A DNA stretch of 6,079 nucleotides from Minisyncoccota bacterium (GTDB lineage Bacteria; Verrucomicrobiota; Lentisphaeria; Oligosphaerales; MVZH01). Under the pieces are notes generated by a model. The model did not search any database. It saw only the letters and a list, made by a program, of their open reading frames with translations, and was not told the origin of the DNA. The DNA lies in contig JAIPIM010000253.1 of assembly GCA_021734725.1 (NCBI GenBank), forward strand, positions 1-6,079, given 5' to 3'. The position numbers and the translations under genes are program-made. This document shows, in pieces, positions 4,500 through 6,079 of the stretch; the first letter of the stretch is position 1, and each line of letters opens with the position of its first letter.

Positions 4500-6079
4500 T
4501 CATACTTCCGGGACCCTGAACCAGCGGCCGCTGCGCGGACAGCGCAGACGTCTACCCCGGTAGACAAGCGGCACTTGAAGCGGGACCTCGTCGTCGGGCA
4601 GCGATACGAACGCTATGTCACCGGAAAACGAACAGTCCTCGGGTGTCACGTCAACGGCCTCGTCGCCTTTGGGGGCCTGTTGCTCAATCAATCCCTGGCG
4701 ATACAGCAGGTAAAGCATAGGCACACTGATCCAGAACGGATCGATATCCCGCGGCCGCACGCCAAGCATGTTTGTTTCTGGATCGAGCTCGGGGCTTCCG
4801 CCAAGGGCGCTGTTGGGCAAAAACAGAATGTCGCCCGCAAACGACTCCGCCGTGGATACCAGTTCAGGACACGTCTGCTCCAAGAGCGCCCGCACGGAAA
4901 ACGACGTACTCATAATGGCATCCAAATCGAGGACACACGTCCGGCTTTCGGAATCCCATTCCCAAGGTTCTTTCGGAATTTCATAGCCAAGCAGGTCCAG
5001 CCAGATATCCGATTTTGGTACCAGTATAACCAGAGTTTTCGTGCTTTTACGCCCTGATTTTTTTCCCGTATACTTTTCGATGCGATTGATCATCTCCGTC
5101 AGCAGCACTTCCTGCCTTTGGACCCTGGCGTCTTTGGCAAGCTGTGGATCATGTTTGCCAGTGCATCGTTTTCTAAAGCGCACGTCTTTGGTGGGGTCGA
5201 ACAGGAAATAAATGGTGTCGGAATAGCAGATATGCTGGGTGGTTGGGTTGTCAACAGAGTCCATACCGGGCTCAAATGATTCCCCCGCGTTATCGTAAAG
5301 CACCAGCGTTCGCGACATTTTTTCGCGAGCTTTTTCGTACTCCGGATGATGTTCCGCGGGTGTAATGGAAAAAAGAAAAGGTTTCGGTAGGTTCGTGATC
5401 ATACCGTCCAGCATCACCTGGTTGTACAGTTCACCCTGCAACTCCGTCTTGCGCAAGGCAACCAGTGCATCCTGGTCTGCATTCAGGAAAAGTTTCTCTT
5501 CGAAATCATTGATAATCTGGTTCGTGAGCGCATCGGTGTCGTGAAACGTCATGGCAAAATTACGCGCCAGCATATTGCGGAGGCGCCAGACCATTGCCGT
5601 GAGAAAATAGGATTTCCCCGTCGCGGGCGCACCGACAATGGAAGCAAAGAGAGGTGGCATATCGCTAGCGGTGGTGGGAATACGCAGGTGGCAGCGCGGA
5701 CAGGCCATATCGGGGCAGGTGAGCCCCTCACCGTCAATGGCGTGTCCCTCCGGCGTAAAGCGTGAAGGCAGAAACCGCTGCTGCGCTTCCGGCCCCAGCA
5801 CGGAGTCACCCACCAAATCATGGTGACGAGCGATGAACAGAAAATCTTCAACGTCAAACTGATGCCAGCAATGAGGACAAATGATGTCCCCTTCCTTTCG
5901 TTTCTTAGGACGTCGTTCCGTTTTTCTCTTTTCCTGAGGCAGGCGTGGTTTTTCAGGTGCCGGCGTCTCTGCTTTACGCGCTTTCTCAGCGTAAAGCCAT
6001 GGCACCAGATCGGCGCGTAACCAGTCTTCGTCTTCCCCGGTCCACACCAGATCCCGATAGCGAAGGGCCCCCTTGACGG
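4500..6079 (-). CDS. Zinc-ribbon P-loop GTPase, double-GTPase-2 / TRAFAC clade type (5' end outside window)
   Basis: The frame is open to the right edge. The first internal start is GTG at 6047, giving 515 residues (numbering used here), but coding clearly continues upstream. The codons before the GTG read KGALRYRDL and join VWTGEDEDWLRADLVPW, matching the second half of a GYF_2-type domain (LVW-x-G-x-x-DW-x-x-A-x-x-VP). A lysine/proline-rich linker (21-53) follows. A split zinc ribbon comes next, CPHC at 57-60 and CPRC at 116-119, around an insert containing FIARHHDLVGDSVLGPEAQ and RFLPSRFTPEGHA, typical of this family as I remember it. The GTPase has a P-loop GAPATGKS (139-146), a beta-strand LVLYDNAGE with D252-x-x-G255, and a G4-like KSD at 345-347 after ILVP. 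A helical insert spans about 170-245. The protein should bind GTP and switch a partner, probably the GAP1-N2 product next door. No membrane helix is evident, so it is likely cytoplasmic. The stop TGA at 4502-4500 precedes a 63-base gap. Confidence 0.85.
   Translation of the reverse strand, partial: VKGALRYRDLVWTGEDEDWLRADLVPWLYAEKARKAETPAPEKPRLPQEKRKTERRPKKRKEGDIICPHCWHQFDVEDFLFIARHHDLVGDSVLGPEAQQRFLPSRFTPEGHAIDGEGLTCPDMACPRCHLRIPTTASDMPPLFASIVGAPATGKSYFLTAMVWRLRNMLARNFAMTFHDTDALTNQIINDFEEKLFLNADQDALVALRKTELQGELYNQVMLDGMITNLPKPFLFSITPAEHHPEYEKAREKMSRTLVLYDNAGESFEPGMDSVDNPTTQHICYSDTIYFLFDPTKDVRFRKRCTGKHDPQLAKDARVQRQEVLLTEMINRIEKYTGKKSGRKSTKTLVILVPKSDIWLDLLGYEIPKEPWEWDSESRTCVLDLDAIMSTSFSVRALLEQTCPELVSTAESFAGDILFLPNSALGGSPELDPETNMLGVRPRDIDPFWISVPMLYLLYRQGLIEQQAPKGDEAVDVTPEDCSFSGDIAFVSLPDDEVPLQVPLVYRGRRLRCPRSGRWFRVPEV

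Noticed and set aside
4437..4502. Recoded TGA (read as Trp or Gly) joining GTPase and GAP1-N2 into one protein
   Set aside because: The genes use TGG for Trp and other stops normally. The GC content and protein families do not suggest a TGA-recoding lineage, and the GAP1-N2 domain starts neatly at its own ATG.
4149..5057. A 302-codon plus-strand reading frame
   Set aside because: It lies antisense to the end of the GTPase gene, the gap and the start of the GAP1-N2 gene, all of which have recognisable motifs. It lacks a ribosome binding site and its composition is that of a shadow frame.
6045..6047. GTG at 6047 as the true start of the GTPase gene
   Set aside because: It lies inside a GYF_2-like motif with matching residues upstream, and only a weak GGGA stands close before it.

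Overview
The window is about 53% GC by eye. It carries a leftward (minus-strand) three-gene cluster filling about positions 421-6079. Downstream of it are a short non-coding stretch (142-420) and what looks like one end of an insertion sequence (1-141). No rRNA, tRNA or housekeeping gene is present to fix the taxonomy. GYF_2-like and zinc-ribbon domains, a large helical membrane protein and a TRAFAC-type GTPase with a GAP1-N2-type partner are frequent in Planctomycetota, Verrucomicrobiota, Lentisphaerota and other developmentally complex bacteria. A PVC-group or similar environmental bacterium is therefore my guess, at low confidence.

In transcription order (right to left), the first gene is a zinc-ribbon P-loop GTPase of the double-GTPase-2 (TRAFAC clade) type. 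It is cut by the right edge of the window, and the visible N-terminus resembles the second half of a GYF_2 domain. After a 63-base gap comes a 323-residue protein that I recognise as the GTPase-associated protein 1 N-terminal type 2 (GAP1-N2) family. Its stop overlaps the start of the third gene (ATGA), which encodes a 1015-residue helical protein with a single central membrane helix and degenerate helical-hairpin repeats. GTPase plus GAP1 gene pairs have been described by comparative genomics as cores of NTP-dependent biological conflict (immunity-like) systems. Here the third gene would be the membrane-anchored scaffold, sensor or effector. That role is inferred from context; its sequence matches no catalytic domain I know.

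The 63-base gap holds a good sigma70-like promoter with an extended -10 element. From it the GAP1-N2 and membrane genes could be made separately from the GTPase, on an mRNA with a leader of only about eight bases.

The left end begins a new minus-strand gene at position 48 with a textbook ribosome binding site. Its first 16 residues resemble IS1380-family transposases, and a plausible CCTAG-type element end lies at about 141. An 18-bp interrupted inverted repeat would bury the transposase ribosome binding site and start codon in any transcript entering from the GTPase operon, but not in one started at the element's own predicted promoter. This is a candidate fold-back control of transposition.
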